Of a stretch of DNA of 64,000 nt, positions 1-12,600 are shown piece by piece. The stretch's first letter is position 1. Each line of letters starts with the position of its first letter. A program made the position numbers and the translations under genes. The DNA comes from Hysterangium stoloniferum (lineage: Eukaryota; Basidiomycota; Agaricomycetes; Hysterangiales; Hysterangiaceae), in NCBI GenBank assembly GCA_015178975.1, contig WHVD01000016.1:930001-994000 (forward strand), in the 5' to 3' direction. The notes beneath the pieces were generated by a model. The model saw only the letters and a program-made list of their open reading frames with translations, was not told the DNA's origin and ran no database searches.

Positions 1-1665
1 AAGGAGCCAGCCGTGTTCTGCCACGATGATTGTCCATCGGACGAAGAAGATATTGAGACCTAGCGAAAGAGACGAGTTAATCATAGAGTCCGCCAAAAAA
101 TAATGGGACAAACGCGCCACGTGCGCCAAGAATGGTTTTGCGAAATCGATATGAGCCTCGTGGATGCAGGTTTCTTGTCGACGAGGAGGTCGTCCAACCT
201 TAGCGTAAGGTAAATCTATACATCGTTCGTAAGTCGCCGTATATCATTTACAAATGTGTACAACACACTCAAATAGCCAGGGCCGGCACTATTCGCCCGT
301 CTGGGACGGCGGATCGGAACTCGCCATGGTTTTTTATCCAGTCCAGGGGTAATAGGCCAATTGTAGGGTAGATCCAGCATGGTCCCGGCATTGCAACAAT
401 CAAATAGTGCCTATGTCGTTATGTTAAAGTTTGTATCGATAGGGCGTATGTGAATTTACTATTAATTGTGCCTCGAGTGGTAAAGACGAGACGAGGATCT
501 TCCATAAAGTCTAAAAATTCAGGAATATAACCTAGTAAGAATACTGCAAGGAAGCTGACTCACATCATCAAGAATAACATTTTTATATCGGTCCCGAGAC
601 ATTCGTTGTGTACCCTCGACGTACCGCCAGTCACATGGCATTATACCTACATAATTAAAGGCTGAGAACTTGTGCACATTTATAGGAATACTATAATTAA
701 CATTCATCTCGACCATCAGACTCCTTTCCCTTGTCATTAATAACTTGACAGCCGTGTCCGCTATCTAGAAACCAATAATATTCATAATAGTTTCACTAGA
801 TCATTGAAATGAAGCGGCTATCACTTACACCAGACGAAGTAACGGTCTTCGGCGGTGGCCCCAGCGACCAAATCCTCAAGTTTATTCACCTAGGTATAAC
901 AGAGCGGATCAATTTTCACAGCTAAAATACGTGTGAACGGATTGCCTACAATGTTATCGTGGGTAGGCGGGATATGGCCTAATTTACCATCATCGGCGAG
1001 GATAACGATGTTTTCCTCGGTATACTGATGCTTCACTATACATGTGTGAGATATTATTCAATTAAAATATTCATGACACACTAATAAAACGTTTGATTTC
1101 CTCAAGGTCTATAAGCGGCGCTGGAAGCTCGAAGTCTTGTCCATCCTCGCCTTTCTGGCCTTTATAGGAAATCGCAATCAATACAGCCTTACGACGCGGC
1201 ATGCGACGAATTTCATTGCGCTGGGAGTCTTCACGAATGAAGAGTTGACCGGACTCATCAGTGTAGTTCTGAAAAGGAATCAGTTCAGAGCAGTAATTAT
1301 TGGTGTGAAATAAGACGACATGTGAAGTAGTGTCGTTAAGACCAAAGCACCTTGTCAGTATTTAACTTGATATTTACTTCAAGAGTGTTGTCTTTGAATA
1401 TGATGTTACGTATGTTTGCGGACCGGTAGAGACATTGAGCGTCATTAAATTTCAAGGGAAAGCCATCGGGTGTAAATAGACTTGATAAATATGACGGGGA
1501 ACCGGGACGTTCGACAGGGTGTCTCAAGATCCTGGGAGGAAGAGGAACGCAGCTAGACATGTCAGAAGCGTCGAGATGGGCGTCCATGTTCAAATAAGGG
1601 GGATGTCCCGGGAGCAGAATGTTTAAATAGGATTGTCCAGGTATATGATCAAAATTATTTGGCAA
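1..1665 (-). CDS. Caspase-like (metacaspase-type) protein, copy 1, partial
   Basis: Multi-exon minus-strand gene. The exon at about 1665-1351 is an N-terminal region of no known domain. The exon at 1268-1090 has KAVLIAISYKGQ, the first beta strand of a caspase p20 fold. The next exon (about 1035-951) has YTEENIVILADDGK and PTHDNI. After a short intron comes VNKLEDLVAGATAEDRYFVW, then SGHG (751-762) with the catalytic His; the Y of YSGHG is split by an intron. A later exon has NYVGIMPCDWRY, and the catalytic Cys lies in DCCNAGTMLDLP (384-401 encodes DCCNAG). The C-terminal part runs off the window. The family comprises cysteine peptidases of clan CD, in fungi linked to cell death and stress. 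Intron borders fit GT-AG. The H-S of the usual CHSG motif is replaced by N-A. I see no certain stop, but the first exon join is uncertain. Confidence 0.7.
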
Positions 1666-1906
1666 AAGTGTAGTCTTGCGACAATGCCGGATATCGGTGT
1701 CTGAAAAGGGGGAGGCGCAGCCTTCTTAAACAGTTACAGATTAATTTGCTGCTTATGATGCATCGCGTGTCACGATTTAAGCCTCTCACCCTGAACTTGG
1801 GCTGGTATCCTGGATCGGGATCGGGGAATACATGAGGCATTGCCTGGACTGGTACAGCCCCCATAGTTATATTAGTAACACTTGAAGCTTGAGGAAGGAA
1901 CCACAA

Positions 1907-2636
1907 CAGATGCTTGGTTGGTGGCGAAGCTATATTTGTTCGTTACTGAGCAAGGTCCGCTGTAAAAAAGCAATGCCCACTGTGGCACATGTTGAAATGC
2001 TGATATCCAGAGCCTCCAGATCCAAGATGTGACATGTGCTATAGTGCCATAAATCTACCATATCGTACATAATTGCTTCGCTAAATTTCTGAGTCTCCGA
2101 GAAATACATCTAGATAGATACAGATCAAAGGGAACTAAATAATACATGCGTATTCGCTGTAAACCACCTAAGGACTCACGTTGTTAAATGGATCCAGGAA
2201 CGACACAGCTGACTAATTGGTAATTACCACAAAGGCGATGCATGACAACCTAAGAAGGTACAACCGAAGTTGAGATTCAATATTTATTTCAAAAGCGGTG
2301 AGGGATATTAAGATTATATTTAAGACGTTTATTTTTTATGTACCGACATGACATTGTTGCAGTGAGTGTTAACGTTCAGCGAGGGCATTTCCTGTTTGTA
2401 CAGAGTAATATCTTCTAACTTAAGATATAAGTACAGCAGTTGAAAATGGTTTCAACTTATAACGAAGCTCCTTTCGATCCCGGTTGGTTCTAGACAAAAC
2501 GATATTGAACCGGCAATGTCATATTTTTTCGTATTATGCTTCGTAATGACAGCTCAAGGCGTAGAACGAGACAATTCCCCTGTCTTATCCAGAAATTGGT
2601 TCTCTTTCTAATTATGTCTGAAAAGGCTATGCCATT
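1907..2636. other. Intergenic spacer between caspase-like and membrane genes, copy 1
   Basis: About 730 bases between the caspase-like gene's 5' end and the stop of the membrane-protein gene. No coding region or RNA gene is evident. It is AT-rich with a pyrimidine/purine mix typical of fungal intergenic DNA, and is conserved in copy 2 at about 8980-9698. It should contain the caspase gene's promoter and the membrane gene's 3' UTR. Confidence 0.5.
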
Positions 2637-5600
2637 TTATTTGGAACATGTAACACTGCTGCACCATTTACAAATGGAAGTCATCGAAGTCTTCAAACTA
2701 TCGCACAAAGCATCGATCAACCAGAAATCGTCTTTCCAGAAAGATCGGATAATCCAAACTAGCACTGCCATAAGAGCTGCAATGCCACAAATCTCTGTCA
2801 GCCATAGATAGCAACACAGCCTGTTGTACATACCTAAAGCGAGGGAGCTGATGATTATCCGTGAAGCGATTCCTATGCCAGATTGGAAGGCATATAACAG
2901 TATTGCCGCGATAAATGACACCATAGCCCACATAAGAAGGGCGTAAGGAAGGCTATACAGGATAGCCAAAGGCTGTAAACCCAGTCGTGTTTGAGATACG
3001 CTTTTGAGAAATGCGTCCTTTTAAACCAAGAGACAACGTCAGACCAATGTCGGGATAGCACTTGAATGATTACTGACAGCTTCCTCCGCATGAAGGCGAA
3101 TGAATTCCTGTATAACGAAATAAAATCATACAGAGAACTGCTTAAAGTCAAGTAGCATTACAGACCCTGTGTTTCTGAATATGAAGAAGAGATCAGTCAA
3201 GCGTTACTGCATATCGGTGTAGTGCCCCGAGTCTTTCTACGCACTCGTACAAGAAGTAAACCTGTAACAATTGATGATGTGCTCAAAAGAGTAGAAACCA
3301 TACTGCAAGTCACAGCATGGTTTTCCTGTATAACTTGCTCGGTCGAGTTGAAAATAGCAAGGAAACTCATATTGGCTATCACAGGGAAGTATCAGTATTC
3401 AAGAAACATACCAGAGAAAAAGATATAGCAACCTGTGAGCAGTACAGTAGCCTGATATATATCAGCGAGAGCGAAATCAGTGTTAATCAGAACCATACCT
3501 GAAGAATCATATCTTGCCAGTTCTTACATAGATGATCCATACATTTTCGCCATCCCTCGGCATAGAGTACTTTTCCGGCGTATAGGTCGCATAAAGCGGT
3601 AAGGTGAATCGATGGTGCATCAAATAATACAAGAAAAACCAGCTTCATGATTGGATGCCGCGACTTCCATTCGATCACCTCGAACTGTGTCCTGAATAGT
3701 CGTGCACCGAGTTCTCCGTGATAATTAATAAACCTAGCTCTATCTAACTCTTGAATTTACTATCAGTAATAAAAATGAGCACCGATGCTTAACATACAGA
3801 TTTCGGCCCATACTCTGCCTATCAAAGGTCATGAGGAGTGGTCACAAACATTTATGGGCCATACATCCCTTACCTACGACAGCAGTTCGGGCAGGCCCGC
3901 GACTGTCTATATTTGATATCAAATGATGAACCTATTAACATAGTATGTACACCCACATTTCAAATACTTCACGGTTTTGAGGATGGCATTCAATTGTTTC
4001 TGATCATAAGATGATGTCGATGTCGGACATGTAATTTTATCTATTACCGATAGGATTAAATAATACAGCGAACAACAAATTCACCACATAAATAGAAAGC
4101 CTCACCTACTGTATTGAAGCCCAATACACCTATAAGCTCGCTTACAAATGTTTCGGCGACAAGATGATGGGGAAAATATTCTTGATGAACCCAGTAGAAG
4201 TAATGAAGATGTAATCCTATTATTGAGAATATTTGGTTAGCGTGGCTCCAAGAGAAATCTTGAGACTGGACTGACGAAGATGATCAGACCCGGAAAAAGA
4301 TGCTATCAAAGGGTCACCGATGTCTTCTTCCGTAACCTTCTCGAGCCAAAATATTACATTCTCTCCATGATGCAGGAAATAATATGAGCCGCTGTCATTC
4401 TCATCGTCACTGACAGTTACAAATAATTCAACGTCAGGGTCTTTGAAATGCCAGCCTTCCGAATTGAACTGATCCATGAGCCGTTGTGCCAAGTCCACGA
4501 CACGAATTTTAACGACATCATCGCAGATATTAGCTTCTGTGACGACAGGTATATCGTAAACTTCTGTCCGCGGTCTGACAAAATAGGGCTGTCCTTCCGG
4601 ATGAACATGCATCTCCCAACCTTCTGGACGGGCTCGATTACTATTGATAGGGAAGGAGAATTAGGATGAAGACCGAAAATTGACGAAATATTTACCTTCC
4701 GCGATTCATAGAGGGGGGTCCGGCAGGGATGGGTATATTATCAGACTTCGGACTATTATTTTGTAAATATATGCCTATCAAAAACCACGCTAAGCTACCT
4801 TTCACGTCGATCATATCGTGAGCTCGCATTCGGGACCATGGGCTTAGGTTTCAAAGATTCAGAAGACCCAGAGGTTGAAAGCGAAGCCAACGTTTTGCCT
4901 GGGGGACTAATCTCCCAGTCGAATCCAGTATGCATTTCCTCTTCATCGATAGTAGCAGACCTGGCCAACTTCCCTTTCTTATTTGGAGAGATAACAGATG
5001 AAGGTGAAGTCACAAGGGTGGTGCTAGAATCCATTGTTGATTGGCGTCGTTCCTTATGGATATCAAGTCGTAGCTCTGGTGTAGTGGTATGAGCGACGGA
5101 TGTCTCCGTGGACCTAGGCGTAGAGATTGGCCACTGTGGCGCTGTTGCATCTAAAGGTGATTCGACCATATACGAGGTACTAGGTATGATGCTAGCACGT
5201 ATTCCAGAGTTAGATGTTACATCTGTGTACGGTTTGTGTGCATGCGTTTGATATGTATAATCATGAATCTTCGCTTGTGGGGTGGGAGACACCGGCCTGA
5301 GGCTTACTAACCATCGCCATAGTTGGAGGATAGTCTCCAAAGACCTTCGACTGAATCTTCTGAGAAACAGCAAAAATCTCTGCCACGTATGCTCAACTAG
5401 ATGCACCATTGATGGGCGCGAGGGGCTTAGCTCTACTGATCAGTTGCTACCTCACTTTATGAGTTTCAGAACGGCTGTGCTAGCACTGCCTATACACGTT
5501 CATTGGGCACATACATCATTATGTCGTGCTAAAACTTCCGGCACGTTCAGGCTATTAACAGCTGAAGTCACACCTCTGACACTCGTACTAATAGGTGGGG

Positions 5601-6390
5601 ATGATCCAGGAAAGAAAGAATAGGTATATATGAAAGGTGCTGACGGAATTTGACGTCGACCTAGTGTCACAATGTTACTTGTTGATCGATTATCCTCCCT
5701 ATAAATCACATAATCGTTGATAATGTTAGCTGCCAAAGCTGTCTTGATAGAGCTGATAAAGTTGAGAAGTCATAATCGCTCTGTGTGGGGAGTCAAGAAG
5801 AATTGTAAAACGTTACGAGGACGAGAAATGTCAATCACCTAAACAATGCATTGAAAGGAAGGTCTTGGGGTCACAAGTATGTGTTGGGGTGAGGGCACAC
5901 CAAAGAAGGGAAACCTGCCTTACTCGTCCTGCGTTCTTTCCACTTCCCTTACTCGGATAGCAAGTGCGCCTCCAGCAATGTCTTGTTCAGCGACAGGTCT
6001 CGAGAGAGCCCAGGGAGACATAGTAGAGAGTAGCATTTCGTTGAATCCCGTAACATAAAGCGCAGCAACGATAAACGGCCGCCAGTAGCAATTATCGGGA
6101 TCAAGGGATAAGTCTCAAAACGTATGAGCATGAGCTCAACGTAAAAAAATTTGCAACACGTTCACTTAATCTGATGATTATTGTGACTAGCTCACGAGAC
6201 ATACCTGGCTCAAATTCTCCGAGTTTTCCCATTCGTCATCAAAGCTGCGATAACTGACTAAACGTCCAGGAGTTCGAAAGATTTGTTGAAGGCTTCTTCA
6301 ATGTTTTCTCTTCTTTTTTTTAGTGCCGAAGAAACGGATGGCATATGGCATATGAGGAATATTCACTGCTGAGGCAGGGGTGGAAGACAT
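2637..6390 (-). CDS. Agaricomycete-type multi-exon membrane protein with WW-like motif, copy 1
   Basis: Minus-strand gene of many exons. A candidate first exon starts at 6390 (MSSTPASAVNI). A long low-complexity exon lies at 5409-4799. A short exon near 4755-4696 reads DNIPIPAGPPSMNRG. The next exon (about 4650-4220) carries RPEGWEMHVHPEGQPYF, a WW-like segment, and DSGSYYFLHHGENVIFWLE, which is highly typical of a family widespread in Agaricomycetes. Downstream exons carry HLHYFYWVHQEYFPHHLV (about 4200-4110), the Trp/Cys-rich segment LYAEGWRKCMDHLCKNW (3678-3487), a hydrophobic segment (3382-3197), and C-terminal membrane helices MAILYSLPYALLMWAMVSF (2969 downward). A last intron at 2838 leads to the stop at 2637. 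Its function is unknown. The start is doubtful: relative to copy 2 the first exon has a 7-bp insertion and an A-rich indel that put it out of frame. Confidence 0.65.
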
Positions 6391-6440
6391 GATAGTCAAG
6401 AGCAAATTCAAGAGCTGTCATCCCTGTATCACGTGTACAA

Positions 6441-7360
6441 ACAAGACACCACTGGCACACTACATGGACTTAAATCTACGGCTCTCACTGGTCTTGTCTT
6501 CAGTTATCTCAAGCCACACATATTATTTGTAATCTGAATATATGTCCCTAGGAACCTATTAGACGTTTCCAAGGGCCCTTCACCAGACAAAACCGAGCAT
6601 CAATCTTCCGTAACCTGCTCATGAATTTGCTAACAAAGTTTGAGTCAAAAAGCAACAGGATGAAAGGTTAGTCCTCAAAGAAATTTTTACCATGTTGGTT
6701 CTGATGCATATAACACAGGCCTTGCCTTCCATCCTAGATTACCTTTACTTGCTGCATCATTGCATAACGGAAGTGTACAGCTATGGAATTATCAAATGGG
6801 CACGTTGGTGGACAGGTTCGACGAACATGACGGTTCGTTTTTTGCCGCCAGAATGCCTCAAATTGGGTCGCTAACTTGTACTGCTCAGGCCCTGTTAGAG
6901 GCGTAGCTATTCACCCTGAATATTGAAGTGAGTGCTCTCATGAACTATGCAGACAAAGAAAAATCTGACTGGATAATTGTTGAATCCCATCTGCATATAG
7001 ATCGTGAACGACATGAACCAGGAGAACAATCAAGCAATGATCCCTGAGGTTCTTGTATGTCACATCTGCCATTCTCTCCTATATGGGGACAATTTGATCG
7101 GATCATATCACTAACGAAACGTGAAATAGAAATGTCAGGACTTTCGGTTATATGATTGGTTAAAGGCACATACGTCAGATTCCCAAGCAAACTCTCGTAG
7201 CTTGGGATGGCTGGTCCGCTGAGTGAAGTGGAGAGAGTAACCCGCATTCCCGAGAAATGGCAGGTTAAACGTACTTAAAGTGCTGATAAAATTCTTCAAA
7301 ATGCAAATTAACTAGCGTCACAGATATCACTACTGTGTCCGACCACTTACCCTTGTCATT
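6441..7360. other. Unit-1/unit-2 spacer
   Basis: Sequence present once in the window, between the right end of unit 1 and the point where unit-2 homology begins. It contains a COPA 5' fragment on the plus strand (6621-6926) and the presumed C-terminal exons of caspase copy 2 on the minus strand (about 6945-7360). Unit 1's matching part would lie left of the window. Confidence 0.75.
6621..6926 (+). pseudogene. Coatomer subunit alpha (COPA) N-terminal fragment
   Basis: Three tiny exons read as the start of the COPI alpha subunit, a WD40 protein that coats Golgi-to-ER vesicles. Exon 1 (6621-6666) gives [15 protein letters not shown]. Exon 2 (6719-6832) gives [20 protein letters not shown] and [12 protein letters not shown]. 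Exon 3 (6889-6926) gives [12 protein letters not shown] and then a TGA. Introns 6667-6718 and 6833-6888 have GT and AG ends and correct phase. Only about 66 of the family's roughly 1200 residues remain, covering the first WD40 repeat. The abrupt stop beside the oppositely oriented caspase gene indicates a duplication breakpoint, so this is a truncated copy, not a working gene. Confidence 0.75.
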
Positions 7361-8900
7361 AGGGAACCAGCCATGTTCTGCCACGATGATTGTCCATCGG
7401 ACGAAGAAGATATTGAGACCTAGCGAAAGAGACGAGTTAATCATAGAGCCCACCCAAAATAGAATGGGACAAACGCACCACGTGCGCCAAGAATGGTTTT
7501 GCGAAATCGATATGAGCCTCATGGATGCAGGTTTCTTGTCGACGAGGAGGTCGTCCAACCTTAGCGTGAGGTAAATCTATACATCGTTCGTAAGTCGCCG
7601 TATATCATTTACAACTGTGTACAACGCACTCAGATGGCCAGGGCCGGCACTATTTGCGTCTGAGACTGCGGATCAGAACTCGCCATGGTTTTTTATCCAA
7701 TCCAGGGGTAATAGGCCAATTGTAGGGTAGATTCAGCATGGTCCCGGCATTGCAACAGTCAAATAGTGCCTGTGTCGTTACGTTAAAGCTTGTATTGATA
7801 GGATTTATGTGAATTTACTATTCATTGTGTCCCGAGTGGTAAAGACGAGACGAGGGTCATCCCTAAGGTCTAAAAATTCAGGAATATAAACCAGTAAGAA
7901 TACTGCAAGGAAGCTGACTCACATCATCAAGAATAGCATTTTCATATCGGTCCTGAGACCTTCGTTGTGTACCTTCGACATACTGCCAGTCATATGGCAT
8001 TATACCTACATAATTAAAGGCTGAGAACTTGTGCACATTTGTAGGAATACTATGACTAACATTCATCTAGACTATCAGATTCCTTTCCCTTGTCATTGAT
8101 AACTTGACAGCCGTGTCCACTATCTAGAAACTAATAATATTCATGACATAGGAATAAAACGTTTGATTTCCTCAAGTCAATAAGCGGCGCTGGAAGTCTT
8201 GTCCATCCTCGCCTTTCTGGCCTTTATAGGAAATCGCAATTAATACAGCCTTACGGCGCGGCATGCGACGAATTTCATTGCGCTGGGAGTCTTCACGAAT
8301 GAAGAGTTGACCGGACTCACCAGTGTAGCTCTGAGAAGGCATTAGTTCAGAGCAGTAATTATCGGTGTAAAATAAGACGGCATGTGAAGTAGTGTCGCCA
8401 AGACGAACGCACCTTGTCAGTATTTAACTTGATATTTACTTCAAGAGTGTTGTCTTTGAATATGATGTTACGTATGTTAGCGGACCGGTAGAGACATTGA
8501 GCGTCATTAAATTTCAAGGGAAAACCATCGGGTGTAAATAGACCGTTTAATAAATATGACGGGGAACCGGGACGTTCGACAGGATGTCTCAAGATCCTGG
8601 GAGGAAGAGGAACGCAACTAGACGTAGCAGAAGCATTGAGATAGACGTCCATGTTCGGGATGTCCCGGGAGCAGAATGTTTAAATAGGATTGTCCAGGTA
8701 TATGATCAAAAGTATTTCGCAAAAGTGTAGTCTTGCGACAATACCGGATATCGGTGTCTGAAAAGGGGGAGGCGCAGCCTTCTTAAACAGCTACAGATTA
8801 ATTTACCACTTATCATGTATCGCGTGTCACGATTTAAGTCTCTCACCCTGAACTTGGGCTGGTATCCTGGATCGGGATCGGGGAATACATGAAGCATTGC
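6945..8900 (-). pseudogene. Caspase-like protein, copy 2, deleted and frameshifted
   Basis: Second copy of the caspase-like gene. It keeps the N-terminal exon (8652-8410), the KAVLIAISYKGQ exon, SGHG and the exon reading NYVGIMPYDW. It has lost 289 bp corresponding to 777-1065 of copy 1, which removes the exons with YTEENIVILADDGK and LEDLVAGATAEDRYFVW. The junction at 8136-8144 is a 9-base microhomology, AATATTCAT. An 8-base loss near 8655 shifts the N-terminal frame. Downstream, the minus-strand stretch 7558-7265 (SISQNHSWRTW, MINSSLSLG) and 7247-6945 (PSYESLLGNLTY) probably represent the small-subunit region and C-terminus absent from copy 1's visible part. Best read as a pseudogene. Confidence 0.7.
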
Positions 8901-9698
8901 CTGGACTGGTACAGCCCCATAGTTATATTAGTAACACTTGAAGCTTGAGGAAGGAGCCACAACAGATGCTTGGTTGGTGGCGAAGCTATATTTGTTCGTT
9001 ACTGAGCAAGGTCCGCTGTAAAAAAGCAATGCCTACTGTGGCACATTTTGAAATGCTGATATCCAGAGCCTCCAGATCCAAGATGTGACATGTGCTATAG
9101 TGCCATAAATCTACCATATCGTACATCATTGTTTGGCTAAATTTCTGAGTCTCCGATAAATACATCTAGATAGACTTTACAGATCAAGGGGAACTAAATA
9201 ATACATGCGTACTCGCTTTAAACCACCTAAGGACTCACGTTGTTAAATGGATCCAGGAACGACACAGCTGACTAATTGGTAATTACCACAAAGGCGATGC
9301 ATGACAACCTAAGAAGGTACAACCGAAGTTGAGATTCAATATTTATTTCAAAAGCGGTGAGGCATATTAAGATTATATTTAAGACGTTTATTTTTTTTAT
9401 GTACCGACATGACATAGTTGCAGTGAGTGTTAACGTTCAGCGAGGGCATTTCCTGTTTGTACAGAGTAATATCTTCTAACTTGAGATACAAGTACAGCAG
9501 TTGAAAATGGGCTTCAACTTATAACGAAGCACCTTTTGATCCCGGTTGGTTCTAGACAAAACGATATTGAACCGGCAATGTCATATTTTTCCGTATTATG
9601 CCTCGTAATGACAGTTCAAGGCGTAGAACGAGACAATTGCCCTGTCTTATCCAGAAATTGGGTCTCTTTCTAATTATGTCTGAAAAGGCTATGCCATT

Positions 9699-12600
9699 TT
9701 ATTTGGAACATGTAACACTGCTGCACCATTTACAAATCGAAGTCTTCGAAGTCTTCAAACTATCGCACAAAGCATCGATCAACCAGAAATCGTCCTTCCA
9801 GAAAGATCGGATAATCCAAGCCAGCACTGCCATAAGAGCTGCAATGCCACAAAACTCTCGGTCAGCCATACATAGCAACACAGCCTGTTGTACATACCCA
9901 AAGCGAGGGAACTGATGATTATTCGTGAAGCTATTCCTATGCCAGATTGGAAGGCATATAACAGTATTGCCGCGATAAATGACACCATAGCCCACATAAG
10001 AAGGGCGTAAGGAAGGCTATATAGGATAGCCAAGGGCTGTAAACCCAGTGGTGTTCGGGATGCGTGGTGGAGGAATGCGTCCTTTTAAACCAAGAGACAA
10101 CGTCAGACCAATGTCGGGATAGCACTTAAATGATTACTGACAGCTTCCTCCGCATTAAGGCGAATGAGTTCCTGTATAACGAAATAAAATCATGCAGAAA
10201 ACTGTTTAAAGTCAAGTAGCATAACAGACCCTGTGTTTCTGAATATGGAGAAGAGATCAGTCAAACGGTACTGCATATTGGTGTAATGCCCTGGGCCCTT
10301 CTACGCACCCGTACATGAAGTAAACCTGTAACAATAGATGATGTACTCAAAAGAGTAGAGACCATACTGCAAGTCACAGCATGGTTTTCCTGTATAACTT
10401 GCTCGGTCGAGTTGAAAATGGCAAGGAAACTCATATTGGCTACCACAGTGAAGTATCAGTACTTAAGAAGCATACCAGAAAAAAGACATAGCAACCGGTG
10501 AGCAGTACAGTGGCCTGATATATATCAGCGAGAGCGTAATAGGTGTTAATCAGAATCATACCTGAAAAATCATATCTTGCCAGTTCTTACATAGATGATC
10601 CACACATTTTCGCCATGCATCAGTATAGAGTACTTTCCCGGCGTATAGGTCGCATAAGGCGGTAAGGTGAATCGATGGTGCATCAAATAATAGAAGAAAA
10701 ACCAGCTTCATGATTGGATGCCGCGACTTCCAATCGCTCACCTCGAACTGTGTCCTGAATAGTCGTGCACCGAGTTCTCCGTGATAATTAATAAACCTAG
10801 CCCTATCTGATTCTTGAATTTACTATCAGTAATCAAAATGAGCACCGATGCGTAACATACAGATTTCGGCCCACACTCTGCCTATCAACGGTCACGAGGA
10901 GTGGTCACAAACATTTATGGGCCATACATCCCTCACCTACGACAGCAGTTCGGGAAGGTCCGCGACTGTCTATATTTGACATCAAATAATTTCGGTATAA
11001 ACCTATTAACATAGTATGTACACCCACACTTCAAATACTTCATGGTTTTGAGGATGGTATTCAGTTGTTTCTGATCATAAGATGATGTCGATGTCGGACG
11101 GGTAGTTGTGTCTATTATCAATAGGATTGAATCATGCAGCGAACACCAACTTCACCACCTAAATAGAAAAGCCTCACCTACTGTGTTGAAGCCCAATACA
11201 CCTATAAGCTCGCTTACAAATGTTTCGGCGACAAGATGATGGGGAAAATATTCTTGATGAACCCAGTAGAAGTGATGAAGATGTATTCCTATTATTAAGA
11301 ATAGTTGGTTAGCGCGACTCCAAGAGAAATCTTGAGACTGGACTTACGAAGATGATCAGACCCGGAAAAAGGCGCTATCAAACGATCACCGATGTCTTCG
11401 TTCGTAACCTTCTCGAGCCAAAATATTACATTCTCTCCATGATGTAAGAAATAATATGAGCCACTGTCATTCTCGTCGTCACTGACAGTTACAAATAATT
11501 CAACGTCAGTGTCTTTGAAATGCCAGCCTTCCGAATTGAACTGATCCATGAGCCGTTGTGCCAAGTCCACGACACGAATTTTAACGACATCATCGCAGAT
11601 ATTAGCTTCTGTGACAACAGGTGTATCGTAAACTTCTGTCCGCGGTCTGACAAAATAGGGCTGTCCCTCCGGATGAACATGTATCTCTCAACCTTCTGGA
11701 CGGGCTCGATTACTATTGATATGGAAGGAGAATTAGGATGAAGACCGAAAATTGACGAAATATTTACCTTCCGCGATTCATAGAGGGGGGCCCGGCAGGG
11801 ATGGGTATATTATCAGACTCCGGACTATTATTTTGTAAATATATGCCTATCAAAAACTATGCTGAGCTACCTTTTACGTGGATCATATCGTGAGCTCGCA
11901 TTCGGGACCATGGGCTTAGGTTTCAAAGATTCAGAAGACCCAGAGGTTGAAAGTGAAGCCAACGTTTTGCCTGGGGGACTAAGCTCCCAGTCGAATCCAG
12001 TATGCATTTCCTCTTCATCGATAGTAGCAGACCTGGCCAACTTCCCTTTCTTATTTGGAGAAATAACAGGTGAAGGTGAAGTTACAAGGGTGGTGCTAGA
12101 ATCCATTGTTGACTGGCGTCATTCCTTATGGATATCCAGTCGTAGCTCTGGTGTAGTGGTGTGAGCGACGGATGTCTCCGTGGACCTAGGCGTAGAGATT
12201 GGCCACTGTGGTGGCGCTGTTGCATCTAAAGGTGATTCGACCATATACGAGGTACTAGGTATGATGCTAGCACGTATTTCAGAGTTAGATGTTACACCTG
12301 TGTATGGTTTGTGCGCATGCGTTTGATATGTATAATCATCAATCTTCGCTTGGAGAGTGGGAGACATCCGCCTGAGGCTTACTAGCCATCGCCATAGTTG
12401 GAGGATAGTCTCCAAAGACCTTCGACTGAATCTTCTGAGAAACAGCAAAAATCTCTGCCACGTATGCTCAACTGGATGTACCATTGATGGGCGCGCGAAG
12501 GGCTTAGCTGTACTTATCAGTTGCTACCTCACTTTATGAGTTTCAGAACGGCTGTGCTAGCACTGCCTATACACGTTCATTGGGCACATACATCATTATG

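Larger units (their letters stand above)
1..6440. repeat. Segmental duplication, unit 1
   Basis: This stretch is repeated almost colinearly at 7361-13530, with scattered substitutions and small indels. Position 1 aligns with 7361 and the homology ends at 6440/13530, just after a shared GTGTACAA. The unit holds a caspase-like gene and a membrane-protein gene, both on the minus strand. The left end is cut by the window edge, so the array may contain more units. The two copies differ by a 289-bp deletion in unit 2 (see findings) and by several frameshifting indels. Confidence 0.93.
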
